This document shows positions 52,221 through 62,517 of a DNA stretch of 64,000 bases, in pieces; position 1 is the first letter of the stretch, and every line of letters starts with the position of its first letter. The DNA is taken from assembly GCA_964476185.1 (NCBI GenBank), contig CAYYZO010000010.1, forward strand, positions 11,496 through 75,495, given 5' to 3'. Origin of the DNA: DATNBU01 sp964476185 (GTDB taxonomy: Bacteria > Desulfobacterota > Binatia > UBA1149 > CAITLU01). The notes beneath the pieces were generated by a model. It was not told the DNA's origin and searched no databases. It saw nothing but the letters and a program-made list of their open reading frames with translations. Both the position numbers and the translations under genes were made by a program.

Positions 52221-52631
52221 CTACCTCGCACGGTCGGGCGCGACCGCTTCCGCCGCACGCTCGAGCACCAATCGCGAGAGAGCGACGTGCGGCCCGAGCG
52301 ACGCCGCGACCGCGAAGCCGAGGCCGGGGTGACGGGCCGCCGCCTCGGCCGCGAGCCTCGGCACGTCGGTTTCCGAGTGACGTCCGGGAGCCAGGAAATA
52401 CTGGGCGACCACCACGAACGCGGCGCCCCTCGCGACGGCCTCGTCGAACGCATCGGCGATCGACGGGACGGCGAGTTCCATGTGCGCCGGAAGAACGGCG
52501 AGATAGCGATCGCCCGCGAGTCCGGCCACCTCTCGGGCCACTGCCTCGAGCGATGCGTTCGAGACGGCGTTGCGACTGCCGTGGTCGACGAGCACGAGCA
52601 CGGTGCCGGGCGGAGGGGGCGACGAGGGCAC
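52221..52631 (-). CDS. CbiX/SirB-family chelatase-like protein
   Basis: A 136-residue protein of the CbiX (sirohydrochlorin ferro/cobaltochelatase) fold. The first strand gives LVLVDHGSRN (metal-binding His), then PAHMELAVPSIADAF and VVVAQYFLAPGRHSETDVPRLAAEA (second His). These two His-containing motifs are the family hallmarks. The start is uncertain: GTG 52631 puts HGS at the usual distance from the N-terminus, but the frame is open to 52706. Single-domain CbiX proteins insert Fe or Co into sirohydrochlorin. No other cobalamin or sirohaem gene is near. Confidence 0.7.
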   Translation of the reverse strand: MPSSPPPPGTVLVLVDHGSRNAVSNASLEAVAREVAGLAGDRYLAVLPAHMELAVPSIADAFDEAVARGAAFVVVAQYFLAPGRHSETDVPRLAAEAAARHPGLGFAVAASLGPHVALSRLVLERAAEAVAPDRAR

Positions 52632-52721
52632 GCGCCGACAGTGCCAGCACGCGCCGGCACGCGCCAGCCCCGGACGCAGCGGAGGCGTTGGCTGCGCCCG
52701 GTCCACGGGCTACAAGGCCGC

Positions 52722-53480
52722 ATGAACCTCGACCTGCACGGACACGTGGCCCTCGTCACCGGCGGCAACGGCGGCATCGGGCTCGGGATGGCGCGCGGAC
52801 TGGCGAAAGCCGGAGCAACGATCGCGGTCTGGGGCCGCAATCCCGGGAAGAACGCCGCGGCGGTCGCGGAGTTGAAGTCGCTCGGCGCCGACGCCGAGGC
52901 GTTCGTCGTCGACGTCGCGCAGGAGGCACAGGTCGTCGAGGGCATGAAGGCCTCCGTCGCGCGCTTCGGACGCGTCGACTCCTGCTTCGCCAACGCCGGC
53001 GTCGGCCACGCGGCGGCCTTCACCGAGATGACGGTCGCCGACTGGAGCGGCGTCGTCGACGTGAACCTCGTCGGGCCGTTCCTGACGTTCCGCGAAGCCG
53101 CGCGCCACATGATCGGGCGCGGCGGCGGCGGCAAGCTCGTCGGCATCGCGTCGATCGGCTCGATCCACGGCATGCCGCGGCAGGCGCAGTACTCGGCCAG
53201 CAAGGCCGGGCTGTGCGCGCTCGTGCGCTCGCTCGCGGTCGAACTCGCGCGTCACGGCATCCAGGCCAATACGATCCTTCCCGGCTGGATCGAGACCGAG
53301 ATGACCGAGGGCGCGCGGGCCTGGGACAAACTCCGCGAGACGGTCGTGCAGCGCACGCCGGCCCGGCGGTGGGGGCGACCCGAGGACTTCGAGGGGATCG
53401 CGGTGTACCTGGCGTCGCGCGCGTCGGACTTCCATACCGGGGACACCATCCGCGTGGACGGGGGCTACGCGGTGTTCTGA
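52722..53480 (+). CDS. Short-chain dehydrogenase/reductase
   Basis: A 252-residue classical SDR with TGGNGGIG, NAGVGHA, ASIGSIHG and the catalytic YSASK; LPGWIETEM follows, and VDGGYAVF ends the protein. GRN after strand 2 suggests NADP(H). It ends 19 bases before an assembly gap, so what lies between it and the amidohydrolase gene is unknown. Confidence 0.88.
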   Translation: MNLDLHGHVALVTGGNGGIGLGMARGLAKAGATIAVWGRNPGKNAAAVAELKSLGADAEAFVVDVAQEAQVVEGMKASVARFGRVDSCFANAGVGHAAAFTEMTVADWSGVVDVNLVGPFLTFREAARHMIGRGGGGKLVGIASIGSIHGMPRQAQYSASKAGLCALVRSLAVELARHGIQANTILPGWIETEMTEGARAWDKLRETVVQRTPARRWGRPEDFEGIAVYLASRASDFHTGDTIRVDGGYAVF

Positions 53481-53499
53481 ACACCGGCCGGCCGCGCGA

Positions 53500-53599
53500 N
53501 NNNNNNNNNNNNNNNNNNNNNNNNNNNNNNNNNNNNNNNNNNNNNNNNNNNNNNNNNNNNNNNNNNNNNNNNNNNNNNNNNNNNNNNNNNNNNNNNNNN
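53500..53599. other. Assembly gap of 100 N
   Basis: Placeholder of unknown length between an SDR and an amidohydrolase gene. The flanks share no repeat, so unlike the gap at 13070 this one may hide real sequence, possibly a promoter or short gene. Confidence 0.95.
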
Positions 53600-53624
53600 C
53601 CGCAGGCTCCGGAGGACCGTTTCG

Positions 53625-54821
53625 GTGACGCAGCTCGACTACCTCAGCTTCGACGGCGACAACCACTACTACGAGCCGCGCGACGCCTTCACGCGCTACA
53701 TCGAGCCGAAGTATCGCGACAAGGCCGTGCGCGCCGTGAAGGCCGCCGACGGCTCCGAGAGCATCCGCATCGGCGACAAGCCGTTCACGTTCCTGGCGGA
53801 CATGGAGCTGAACTTCGACGTCACGCTGAAGCCCGGCTCGCTGCGCGACTACCTGCGCTACCTGACCGGAGAGAACAGCGGCAACGACGACGGCGTGAAG
53901 GAACCGGTCCAGCCCGCCTACGTCAGCCGCGACGCCCGCCTGAAACTCATGGACGAGCAGCGGCTCGAGAGCGCGCTGCTGTTCCCGACGCTCGCGGTCT
54001 GCGTCGAGCACTTCATGAAGGACGACGTCGAGCAGAGCTACGCGAACCTGCGCGCGTTCAACCGATGGCTCGCCGAGGACTGGGGCTTCGCCTACCGCGA
54101 CCGCATCTTCGCCGCCCCGATCCTGTCGCTGCTCGACGCCGACGAAGCCGTCAAGGACCTCGAATGGGCGCTCGCGCAAGGGGCGCGCATCATCGGCATG
54201 CGGCCCGGCCCGCAGGGCGGGCGCTCCCCGGCCGATCCCGTCTTCGACGCGTTCTGGTCGCGGGTGAACGAGGCGAAGATCGCCGTCGCGTTCCACGTCG
54301 GCGAGTCCGGCTACAACGAGATGATGTCGGTCGCGTGGGGCGAACAGCCGAACCCGAGCTCGCACAGCCAGTCCGCGTTCCAGTGGTGCAACTTCTACGG
54401 CGACCGGCCGATCATGGACACGATGTCGGCGCTGATCTTCCACAACCTGTTCGGACGCTACCCGAACGTGCGCGTCGTCAGCGTCGAGAACGGCTGTCTC
54501 TGGGTCCCGTACCTGCTGAAGGCCATGGACAAGATGAAGGGCATGGGACGCAACGGTCCGTGGCTCGGCGGCCGCTGGTCGGGACGCCCGAGCGAGGTGT
54601 TCCGCCGGCACGTCTACGTCTCGCCGTACCACGAGGAAGACATCCCGCACCTGTGCAGCCTGATCGGCGCCGACCACGTCGTCTTCGGCTCCGACTATCC
54701 GCACCCGGAAGGCCTCTCCGATCCCGTCGACTTCGCGCACGGCTGCGAGAAGCTGACGGCCGAGGAGACGCGCTGGATCATGCGCGACAACCAGCGCCGG
54801 CTCGTCGGCCTCGACGCCTGA
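53625..54821 (+). CDS. Amidohydrolase-family TIM-barrel enzyme
   Basis: A 398-residue amidohydrolase (ACMSD/amidohydrolase_2 type). The N-terminal DGDNHYYEP holds the metal-type D-x-x-H motif, FHVGES provides another His, and FGSDYPHPEG gives the late catalytic Asp. These enzymes decarboxylate or hydrolyse cyclic and aromatic acids; similar proteins are frequent in Binatia-type and actinobacterial catabolic clusters. GTG start at 53625 after GGAGGACC. It is followed by an SDR and a CoA ligase in the same direction, probably an operon. Confidence 0.85.
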   Translation: MTQLDYLSFDGDNHYYEPRDAFTRYIEPKYRDKAVRAVKAADGSESIRIGDKPFTFLADMELNFDVTLKPGSLRDYLRYLTGENSGNDDGVKEPVQPAYVSRDARLKLMDEQRLESALLFPTLAVCVEHFMKDDVEQSYANLRAFNRWLAEDWGFAYRDRIFAAPILSLLDADEAVKDLEWALAQGARIIGMRPGPQGGRSPADPVFDAFWSRVNEAKIAVAFHVGESGYNEMMSVAWGEQPNPSSHSQSAFQWCNFYGDRPIMDTMSALIFHNLFGRYPNVRVVSVENGCLWVPYLLKAMDKMKGMGRNGPWLGGRWSGRPSEVFRRHVYVSPYHEEDIPHLCSLIGADHVVFGSDYPHPEGLSDPVDFAHGCEKLTAEETRWIMRDNQRRLVGLDA

Positions 54822-54916
54822 ACGGGGCTCCGCCGACATCATCCACGAGAGCAGGCGCGGGCCGACGCGCCGGACTCGCGACGCGCGCGCAACGCGCGAC
54901 TGGGGAACGAACGAAC

Positions 54917-55681
54917 ATGCCGAAGGACTTCGAGAACAGGGTCGCGCTGGTCACCGGCGGGGCCGGCGCGGGCATCGGGAGCCATACGGTCCGGCGCATC
55001 GCCCGGGACGGCGGCGCCGTCGCGGTCGTCGACATCCACGAGCGGCGCTGCCGCAGCGTCGCCGAACAGGTCGCGCAGGAGACCGGCGCACGCGTGCTGC
55101 CGTTCCCCGGCGACATCGCCGACCGCGAGCGCATGAAGGCCGTCGTCTCCGAGATCGAATCCTCGCTCGGCCCGATCGACGTGCTCGTGAACAACGCCGC
55201 GGAGAACGTGCTCGCGCCGATCCGCGAGTTCACGATGAAGGACTGGGACCGCGTCCTCGACGTCGACCTCACGGCCCCGTTCCACCTGACCCGGCTCCTG
55301 CTGCCCGGCATGATCGAGCGCCGCCGCGGGGCGATCGTGAACATATCCTCGATCGCGGGCTGGCTCGGCGACGCGAACGAAGGCCGGGAGGCTCCGTACG
55401 CTTCCGCGAAAGCCGCGCTGTTCTCGCTCACCCGCAGCGTCGCGTTCGAGGGCGGCCCGTTCGGCGTGCGCTGCAACGCCGTCGCGCCCGGGCTGATCTG
55501 GACGAAGTTCGTCGCGCGCTACGCCGACCAGTTCCAGCCGGAAGTCGACCGCACGCCGCTGCGGCGCTACGGCCAGCCCGAGGAAGTCGCCGAGCTCGTC
55601 GCGTTCCTCGCGTCCGACCGCTCCGCGTTCATCACCGGCGAAGCGATCAACATCAGCGGCGGCTGGTACATGCGGCCTTGA
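54917..55681 (+). CDS. Short-chain dehydrogenase/reductase
   Basis: A 254-residue SDR. The cofactor motif is TGGAGAGIG (one extra residue relative to TGxxxGIG), NNAAENV and NISSIAGWL follow, and the catalytic pair is YASAK. VDIHERR after strand 2 has Asp, favouring NAD. The C-terminus GGWYMRP is as in 2,3-dihydro-diol-like dehydrogenases. Its last bases overlap the TTG start of the CoA ligase (TTGA at 55678-55681), so the two are coupled. Confidence 0.87.
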   Translation: MPKDFENRVALVTGGAGAGIGSHTVRRIARDGGAVAVVDIHERRCRSVAEQVAQETGARVLPFPGDIADRERMKAVVSEIESSLGPIDVLVNNAAENVLAPIREFTMKDWDRVLDVDLTAPFHLTRLLLPGMIERRRGAIVNISSIAGWLGDANEGREAPYASAKAALFSLTRSVAFEGGPFGVRCNAVAPGLIWTKFVARYADQFQPEVDRTPLRRYGQPEEVAELVAFLASDRSAFITGEAINISGGWYMRP

Positions 55682-57312
55682 GCGAAGCCGCCGCGCCTTC
55701 CGCCGGAGCGGGCCTCGTCCCGTCGACTTCGCGCCCTCGCATCCCCGGGGACGCGCCGCAGACCGTCGCGGGGATCCTGCGCGGGCCGCTCGCGCGCTGC
55801 CCCGGGCGGACCGCGCTCGTCGGGCGGCACGCGCGCTTCACCTACGCCGAGCTCGATCAAGCCGTCGATGCGGCCGCCCGGGCTCTTCACCGGCTCGGCG
55901 TTCGCGCCGCCGACCGCGTCGCGATGAGCGCCGGGAACCACCCCGACATCGTCATCGCGTTCCTCGCGACGATGCGCCTCGACGCGACCTGGGTCGGCAT
56001 CGCACGCGCGCTCGCTCCGGCCGAGAAGGCGTACATGCTCGCCGACGCCGGCGCCTCCGTCTTCCTCGGCGACGACGCGATGGTCGCGCAGGTCGAGTCG
56101 GTGCGCGGCGAGCTGCCGATGCTCCGGCACGTGCTGCGGGCCGAAGCCGGCGACGCGTCCAGCGACTGGGCGCGCGCGCTCGAGGCGGCGCGCGACGGTG
56201 CACCCCTCGCGCTGCCCGACGTCGACCCGTTCGCGCCGGCGGCGATCGCCTACACGAGCGGCACCACCGGCTTCCCGAAGGGCGCCGTGCACAGCCAGCA
56301 CAACCTGCTGCTGCCCGGCGCCGTCGCGGCCGCGACGAACGCCTATCCGCGCGGACAGGTGCACGGCGTGCTGCTGCCGCTCACGGTACTGAACTTGATG
56401 GTTCTGGTGCCGCTGCTCGCGTTCCAGATCGACGGCACGTGCGTCTGCATGGACCGCATCGACGCGCTCGGCGTCGCCGAGTGGGTGCGCCGCGAGCGCA
56501 TCGGGCACTTCGCCGCCGTGCCAGCAATCTACCACGACCTCCTCACGCACGCGGACGTGCGCACCGACGACCTCGCTTCGCTCGTGCGCCCGGAGGTCGG
56601 CGGCGCCGAGTGCCCGCCGGCGTTCCTGCGCCTGTACCGCGAACGATTCGGCGCGGACGTCTCGATCGGCTACGGCATGACCGAGGCCCCGACCGCCGTG
56701 ACGCGCTCGCCGGGTGACCGCCCGCCGGAACCAGGCCTGATCGGCCTCGCGCTGCCCCAGGTCGCGATCCGGCTGCTCGACGAGGCGGGGGCCGAGGTCC
56801 CCGACGGCGAGGTCGGGGAAATCTGCGTCGCCCCGGCGACGGACGGCCCTTTCGCCGGCGTCTACACGCCGATGCTCGGGTACTGGAACAAGCCCGAGGA
56901 AACCGCGCGCGCGCTTCGGGCCGGCGTGCTGCACACCGGCGACCTCGGCCTGCGGGATCGCGAGAGCGGCCAGCTCTACATCCGCGGCCGGCGCGGGGAC
57001 CTGATCCTGCGCGGCGGCGCGAACGTCTACCCGGCGGAGATCGAGCGCGTGCTGCACGGCGACCCGCGCGTGGCCGCCTGCGCCGTGCTCGGGATTCCCG
57101 ACGAACGGCTCGGCGAACGCGTCGTCGCGGCCGTCCAGCTCGCCGAAGGCGTCGGCGCGGTCAGCGCGGACGAGTTGCGGGAGCGCTGCGCGGCGAACCT
57201 CGCCCGCTACAAGGTCCCCGAGCAGTTCCATTTCGTCGACCGCGTGCCTCGCAACGCGATGGGCAAGATCGTCAAGCGCGACCTTCGGCGGCAGCTCGGC
57301 CTCGCCGGATGA
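55678..57312 (+). CDS. AMP-dependent acyl-CoA synthetase
   Basis: A 544-residue adenylate-forming acid:CoA ligase. Motifs: YTSGTTGFPKGAVHS (P-loop), YGMTEAPTAVT, HTGDLGLRDRESGQLYIRGRRGD, and the C-terminal lysine in NAMGKIVKRDLRRQL. Substrate range is not deducible. TTG start coupled to the SDR stop, after an N-terminal Ala/Pro-rich stretch. The ligase is the last gene before the second Rieske gene and could activate the carboxylic acid made in the pathway. Confidence 0.9.
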   Translation: MSEAAAPSAGAGLVPSTSRPRIPGDAPQTVAGILRGPLARCPGRTALVGRHARFTYAELDQAVDAAARALHRLGVRAADRVAMSAGNHPDIVIAFLATMRLDATWVGIARALAPAEKAYMLADAGASVFLGDDAMVAQVESVRGELPMLRHVLRAEAGDASSDWARALEAARDGAPLALPDVDPFAPAAIAYTSGTTGFPKGAVHSQHNLLLPGAVAAATNAYPRGQVHGVLLPLTVLNLMVLVPLLAFQIDGTCVCMDRIDALGVAEWVRRERIGHFAAVPAIYHDLLTHADVRTDDLASLVRPEVGGAECPPAFLRLYRERFGADVSIGYGMTEAPTAVTRSPGDRPPEPGLIGLALPQVAIRLLDEAGAEVPDGEVGEICVAPATDGPFAGVYTPMLGYWNKPEETARALRAGVLHTGDLGLRDRESGQLYIRGRRGDLILRGGANVYPAEIERVLHGDPRVAACAVLGIPDERLGERVVAAVQLAEGVGAVSADELRERCAANLARYKVPEQFHFVDRVPRNAMGKIVKRDLRRQLGLAG

Positions 57313-57501
57313 GTCCGGCAGGTCCGAATCCTCCGCCACCCACCCGAAAGGGGCCGACCGGTTTTCCGGCGGTCCGCGGCGAACTGCACCAGCGGGTCGA
57401 TCCCGGCCCAGCGACGCATCCGCTCCGGGTGCGGTCCGCGAAGCCCGGGCGCGGCACCCCCGGCCGGACGATCGCCTGCGCCCGATCGGCCCGGATGCCT
57501 G

Positions 57502-57550
57502 TGGACACACCGGAGACGGCGCCTATAATGCGCGACTGAAACACGTTCTA
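57502..57550 (+). promoter_or_regulatory. Sigma-70-like promoter overlapped by KstR-like operator
   Basis: TGGACA (57502-57507), 16 bases, TATAAT (57524-57529), then the 14-mer TGAAACACGTTCTA at 57537-57550, which fits TNNAACNNGTTNNA exactly and would cover the transcription start. The Rieske ATG is 52 bases further on. This is the best promoter in the window and a textbook layout for repression. Confidence 0.7.
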
Positions 57551-57601
57551 GCCGCGACCGGACCGCCCTCGGCGGTCGCGATCGCCCCCGCGAGGCTTCC
57601 G

Positions 57602-58549
57602 ATGACGCGCATCCCCCTGCCCCCCTATCCGAACGGCTGGTACAACATCTGTTACTCGCACGAGGTCGCCGCGGGCGAAGTGAAGCCGGTCCACGCCATC
57701 GGCCGCGACTTCGTCGTCTTCCGCGGCGAGGGCGGCCAGGCCCACGTGCTCGACGCCTACTGCCCGCACCTCGGCGCGCATCTCGGCATCGGCGGCAAGG
57801 TCGAAGGCGACAACATCCGCTGCCCGTTCCACAGCTGGTGCTGGAGCGGCGAGACCGGCGACTGCGTCGACATCCCGTACGCGAAGCGCATCCCGGCCAA
57901 GGCGAAGATCGGCGTTCCGGTCGTGCGCGAGCAGAACGGCTTCATCATCATCTGGCATCACGCCGAGGCCCAGGCCCCGGACTGGACGCCCGAGGTCATT
58001 CCCGAGACCACGTCGCCCGACTACTACGTGCACGGGCGGCGGCAGTGGCGCCTGACGACGCACCCGCAGGAACTCTACGAGAACGGGTTCGACGTCGCCC
58101 ACTTCGGGACGCTGCACGGCATGAACGTGCGCGGCGTCGTCTACGACACCGAAGGCCCCATCTGCAAGCTGCACCTCGACTTCGAGCGCGAGTCCGCGCA
58201 GTCGAGCGCCGAGGGCATGGCGACGATCCGCTCGTTCATGTTCGGACCCGGGCTCTCGCTCACGCGCGTGAGCGGACTGATCGACGGCGTTTCCGTGCAG
58301 TCGCTGACCCCGCTCGATCCCGAGTTGATGATCCTCACGCACAACTACTACGTGCACAAGGATTCCAGCCGCGAGGTCGTCGACGGGTTCTTCGACTACT
58401 ACGCGAAGGACTGGGAGCTCGACATGCCGCTCTGGAACAACAAGACGTTCAAGCAGAAGCCGAACCTCGCCGAGGGCGACGGCGACATCTCGCGCTTCCG
58501 CCGCTGGTACAAGCAGTTCTACTCGACGCCGGTCGAGGTCGCGTTCTGA
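57602..58549 (+). CDS. Rieske oxygenase, second KshA-like terminal oxygenase
   Basis: A 315-residue Rieske non-haem iron oxygenase, a close relative of the one at 26012. [2Fe-2S] ligands are Cys54, His56, Cys74 and His77 (CPHLGAHLGIGG...CPFHSW); the mononuclear site is YENGFDVAHFGTLHG (Asn, Asp, two His) with a later Asp. KVEGDNIRCPFHSWCW resembles KshA. The gene is single, with its own promoter and KstR-like operator, and is followed by a lipoprotein hydrolase 89 bases later. Having two paralogues under one motif suggests two hydroxylation steps or substrate variants. The reductase partner is not visible. Confidence 0.87.
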   Translation: MTRIPLPPYPNGWYNICYSHEVAAGEVKPVHAIGRDFVVFRGEGGQAHVLDAYCPHLGAHLGIGGKVEGDNIRCPFHSWCWSGETGDCVDIPYAKRIPAKAKIGVPVVREQNGFIIIWHHAEAQAPDWTPEVIPETTSPDYYVHGRRQWRLTTHPQELYENGFDVAHFGTLHGMNVRGVVYDTEGPICKLHLDFERESAQSSAEGMATIRSFMFGPGLSLTRVSGLIDGVSVQSLTPLDPELMILTHNYYVHKDSSREVVDGFFDYYAKDWELDMPLWNNKTFKQKPNLAEGDGDISRFRRWYKQFYSTPVEVAF

Positions 58550-58638
58550 CGGCGGACGCCGGCGCGCGCGGCCGCCTGCCGCACTCCCGCAGCGGGTGCC
58601 CGTCCCCGCCGGGTCCACGACGGGAACGGAGAGGACGC

Positions 58639-59553
58639 GTGAACCGGGCGATCCTCGCCGTCGTCGTATCGGCGGCCGTGGCGGCCTGCGCGCCGGCGGC
58701 CGGGCGCGAGTCCAGACACGACGTCGCGAACGAGTCCGCCGTTTCCCGGGCGATCCCCCGGCGCACCGGGTTCGCGACCGCAAGCGACGGCGTGCCGATC
58801 TACTACGAAGTCTGCGGCGCCGGCCCGGCCATCGTGCTCGTGCACGGACTGGGCGGGAACCACGCCGTCTGGTTCCAGCAGGTCGCGCATTTCGCCGCCG
58901 CGCACACCGTCGTCACGTTGAGCCAGCGCGGCTTCGCCCCGTCGGGCGGGCGTCGCGACCGATACGACGGACGCCAGCTCGTCAGCGACCTGCGCGCGGT
59001 GCTCGTGGCCGCGGGCGTGGGACACGCCGTCGTCGTCGGACAGTCGATGGGTGGATGGACGGCGCTCGGGCTCGCGCTCGAATCCCCGGAGTTCGTCGAC
59101 GCGCTCGTGCTCGCCGACACGACGGGCGGAATCTCGGACGAGACGATCGATGCGCACCTGCGCGAGATCGGCGCCGCGGCGGCGAAGCTCCGCCGCCAGC
59201 CCCCGCCGTTCGGCGCGCATCCGGCGCTCGCGTCCGAGTTCTCGCGCGAGCATCCGGAACTCGGCTACCTGTACCAGACGCTTTCGACGTTCGGGGCGCC
59301 GGCGCCCGACGTCATCACCGGACAACTCTTCCGCACGCGGTTCGACGCGGGGGCGCTTCGCACGCTGACCGTCCCGACTCTGTTCGTCGTCGGCGGCCGG
59401 GACCCGATCTTCCCGCCGGCCATCGTGGAGCACGCCGCGACGCTCGTTCCCGTCTCCGTCGTCGCGACCATCGAGGACGCGGGGCATTCCCCGTACTTCG
59501 AACGCCCCCGGGAATGGAATTCCGTCGTCGCCGGGGCCTTCGCGACGCACTGA
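58639..59553 (+). CDS. Lipoprotein alpha/beta hydrolase
   Basis: A 304-residue exported alpha/beta hydrolase. The N-terminus is a lipoprotein signal with AAVAAC before the mature Cys. The fold is complete: VLVHGLGGNHAVW (oxyanion), VVVGQSMGGWTALGLAL with nucleophile Ser in GQSMGG, VVGGRDPIFP for the Asp and DAGHSPYFERP for the His. GTG start with GAGAGGA. The enzyme would act at the periplasmic or outer face of a membrane on an ester or lactone. It follows the Rieske gene in the same direction. Confidence 0.85.
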   Translation: MNRAILAVVVSAAVAACAPAAGRESRHDVANESAVSRAIPRRTGFATASDGVPIYYEVCGAGPAIVLVHGLGGNHAVWFQQVAHFAAAHTVVTLSQRGFAPSGGRRDRYDGRQLVSDLRAVLVAAGVGHAVVVGQSMGGWTALGLALESPEFVDALVLADTTGGISDETIDAHLREIGAAAAKLRRQPPPFGAHPALASEFSREHPELGYLYQTLSTFGAPAPDVITGQLFRTRFDAGALRTLTVPTLFVVGGRDPIFPPAIVEHAATLVPVSVVATIEDAGHSPYFERPREWNSVVAGAFATH

Positions 59554-59614
59554 CCGCGACGCGGGCACCGGTTCCGCGGGATGCGCGTCGATCGCGCCGC
59601 GCGGCTCGCGCCCG

Positions 59615-61207
<1,593 letters not shown>

Positions 61208-61227
61208 TCGATCCTCCCGTGAAACGG

Positions 61228-61262
61228 CGCCAACAGTTGGCGTGAAATACCACGGCCGTGGT
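61228..61262. promoter_or_regulatory. Two adjacent palindromes upstream of sbp
   Basis: CGCCAACAGTTGGCG (61228-61242) and ACCACGGCCGTGGT (61249-61262) are perfect palindromes that sit 6 bases apart in the divergent region. Enhancer-binding proteins bind such dyads, so these are candidate activator sites upstream of the sigma-54 promoter at 61275. They also lie just above the activator's own start codon and could mediate autoregulation. Confidence 0.5.
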
Positions 61263-61274
61263 CAAGGGCAAGGC

Positions 61275-61290
61275 TGGCATGGCCGTTACA
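61275..61290 (+). promoter_or_regulatory. Sigma-54-like promoter of sbp operon
   Basis: TGGCATGGCCGTTACA fits the -24/-12 pattern TGGCACG-N4-TTGCA with three mismatches at flanking positions. The invariant -24 GG is kept, but the -12 GC is AC, so the site would be weak. It lies 155 bases before the sbp start codon, downstream of two palindromes that could be enhancer sites for the divergent activator. Confidence 0.45.
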
Positions 61291-61370
61291 TATCACGGTC
61301 ACAGCATCCGGCCACGGGCGGCCATCGGCACGACATCCCATACATTCCAGACACTTGGATCAGTGGGGTT

Positions 61371-61391
61371 AGCAACGGCACAGCCGTTGCT
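61371..61391. promoter_or_regulatory. Perfect 9-bp inverted repeat in sbp leader
   Basis: AGCAACGGC-ACA-GCCGTTGCT, stems 61371-61379 and 61383-61391. Located about 53 bases before the sbp ATG, downstream of the candidate promoter. It may be a regulator site or an RNA hairpin in the leader. Confidence 0.5.
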
Positions 61392-61444
61392 GATGGCAGG
61401 CCCCGAAGCGACCAACGTGGTCGCACGAAGGAGCAAGCCGAACC

Positions 61445-62491
61445 ATGAAGCCCCCCCGACTCCCATCCCGAACGGCCGCCGTCCGGCGCGCCCGCCCGCT
61501 GCTGCTGGCTGCGCTGGCCTTCTCGGCCGCTGCCGCCGTCCCCGTGCGGAACGCGGTGGCCAAGGACGCCGAGATCCTGAACGTCTCGTACGACCCGACC
61601 CGCGAACTCTGGAAGGAGATCAACGCGCTGTTCATCGCCAGCGCCGCCGCGGACCGCGGCATCGATCTGACCATCCAGCAGTCCCACGGAGGATCGGGCT
61701 CGCAGGCGCGTGCGGTCATCGACGGCCTCGAGGCCGACGTGGTCACGCTCGCGATGTTCCCCGACACGGACGCGATCCGCGCAAGCGGCCTCGTCGCCGA
61801 AGGCTGGGTGGACAAGCTGCCGAACCGGTCGTTGCCGTACACGTCGACGATCGTCTTCCTGGTCCGCAAGGGAAACCCGAAGGGGATCCACGACTGGAGC
61901 GACCTCGAGAAGCCCGGCATCCAGATCGTGACGCCGAACCCGAAGACGTCGGGCAACGGCAAGCTCAGCTTCCTCGCCGCGTGGGGATCCGTGCTTCACA
62001 AGGGGGGCGCCGACGACGACGCGCGCCGGCTGGTCACCGAGATCTACAAGAAGGCCCCGGTGCTCGACACCGGCGCGCGCGGCTCGACGATGACCTTCAC
62101 GCAGAAGGGCATCGGCGACGTGCTCCTGTCCTGGGAGAACGAGGCGTACCTGTCGGTGGCCGAAACGGGCGGGAGCGTCGAGATCGTCTACCCGTCGGCG
62201 AGCATCCTCGCCGAGCCGCACGTCGCCGTCGTCGACCGCAACGTCGATCGTCACGGCACGCGGGCGATCGCGCAGGCCTACCTCGAGTACCTCTACACGC
62301 CGCAGGCCCAGGCGGTGATCGCGAAGCATCATTATCGACCCACGACGGCGGCGGCCGCCGCCACGCTGGCGGCGCTGCCGGGCCTGGAGATCTTCCCGGT
62401 GACGACCGTCGCCGCCGACTTCGAGGAGGCCAACCGGCGCTACTTCGCGGACGGCGCGATCTTCGACCAGATCTGGTCGGGCGGACGCTGA
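61445..62491 (+). CDS. sbp: Sulfate-binding periplasmic protein
   Basis: A 348-residue periplasmic binding protein of the sulfate/thiosulfate ABC importer. A signal peptide covers about residues 1-40. LNVSYDPTRELWKEIN and QSHGGSGSQARAVIDGLEADVVTLA are hallmark Sbp motifs (Ser-Gly-Gly near the bound sulfate), and NPKTSGNGKLSFLAAWG is another. AAGGAG lies 10 bases before the ATG. First gene of sbp-cysT-cysW; the ATPase CysA should follow beyond the window. Expression probably depends on the divergent sigma-54 activator. Confidence 0.95.
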   Translation: MKPPRLPSRTAAVRRARPLLLAALAFSAAAAVPVRNAVAKDAEILNVSYDPTRELWKEINALFIASAAADRGIDLTIQQSHGGSGSQARAVIDGLEADVVTLAMFPDTDAIRASGLVAEGWVDKLPNRSLPYTSTIVFLVRKGNPKGIHDWSDLEKPGIQIVTPNPKTSGNGKLSFLAAWGSVLHKGGADDDARRLVTEIYKKAPVLDTGARGSTMTFTQKGIGDVLLSWENEAYLSVAETGGSVEIVYPSASILAEPHVAVVDRNVDRHGTRAIAQAYLEYLYTPQAQAVIAKHHYRPTTAAAAATLAALPGLEIFPVTTVAADFEEANRRYFADGAIFDQIWSGGR

Positions 62492-62517
62492 GCCGCACGC
62501 TCCTTGGGGGAACAGCC

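Noticed and set aside
54905..54920. GAACGAACGAACATG before an SDR as an extra operator site
   Set aside because: It is a short tandem GAAC run at the start codon with no GTT half; it does not fit TNNAACNNGTTNNA.
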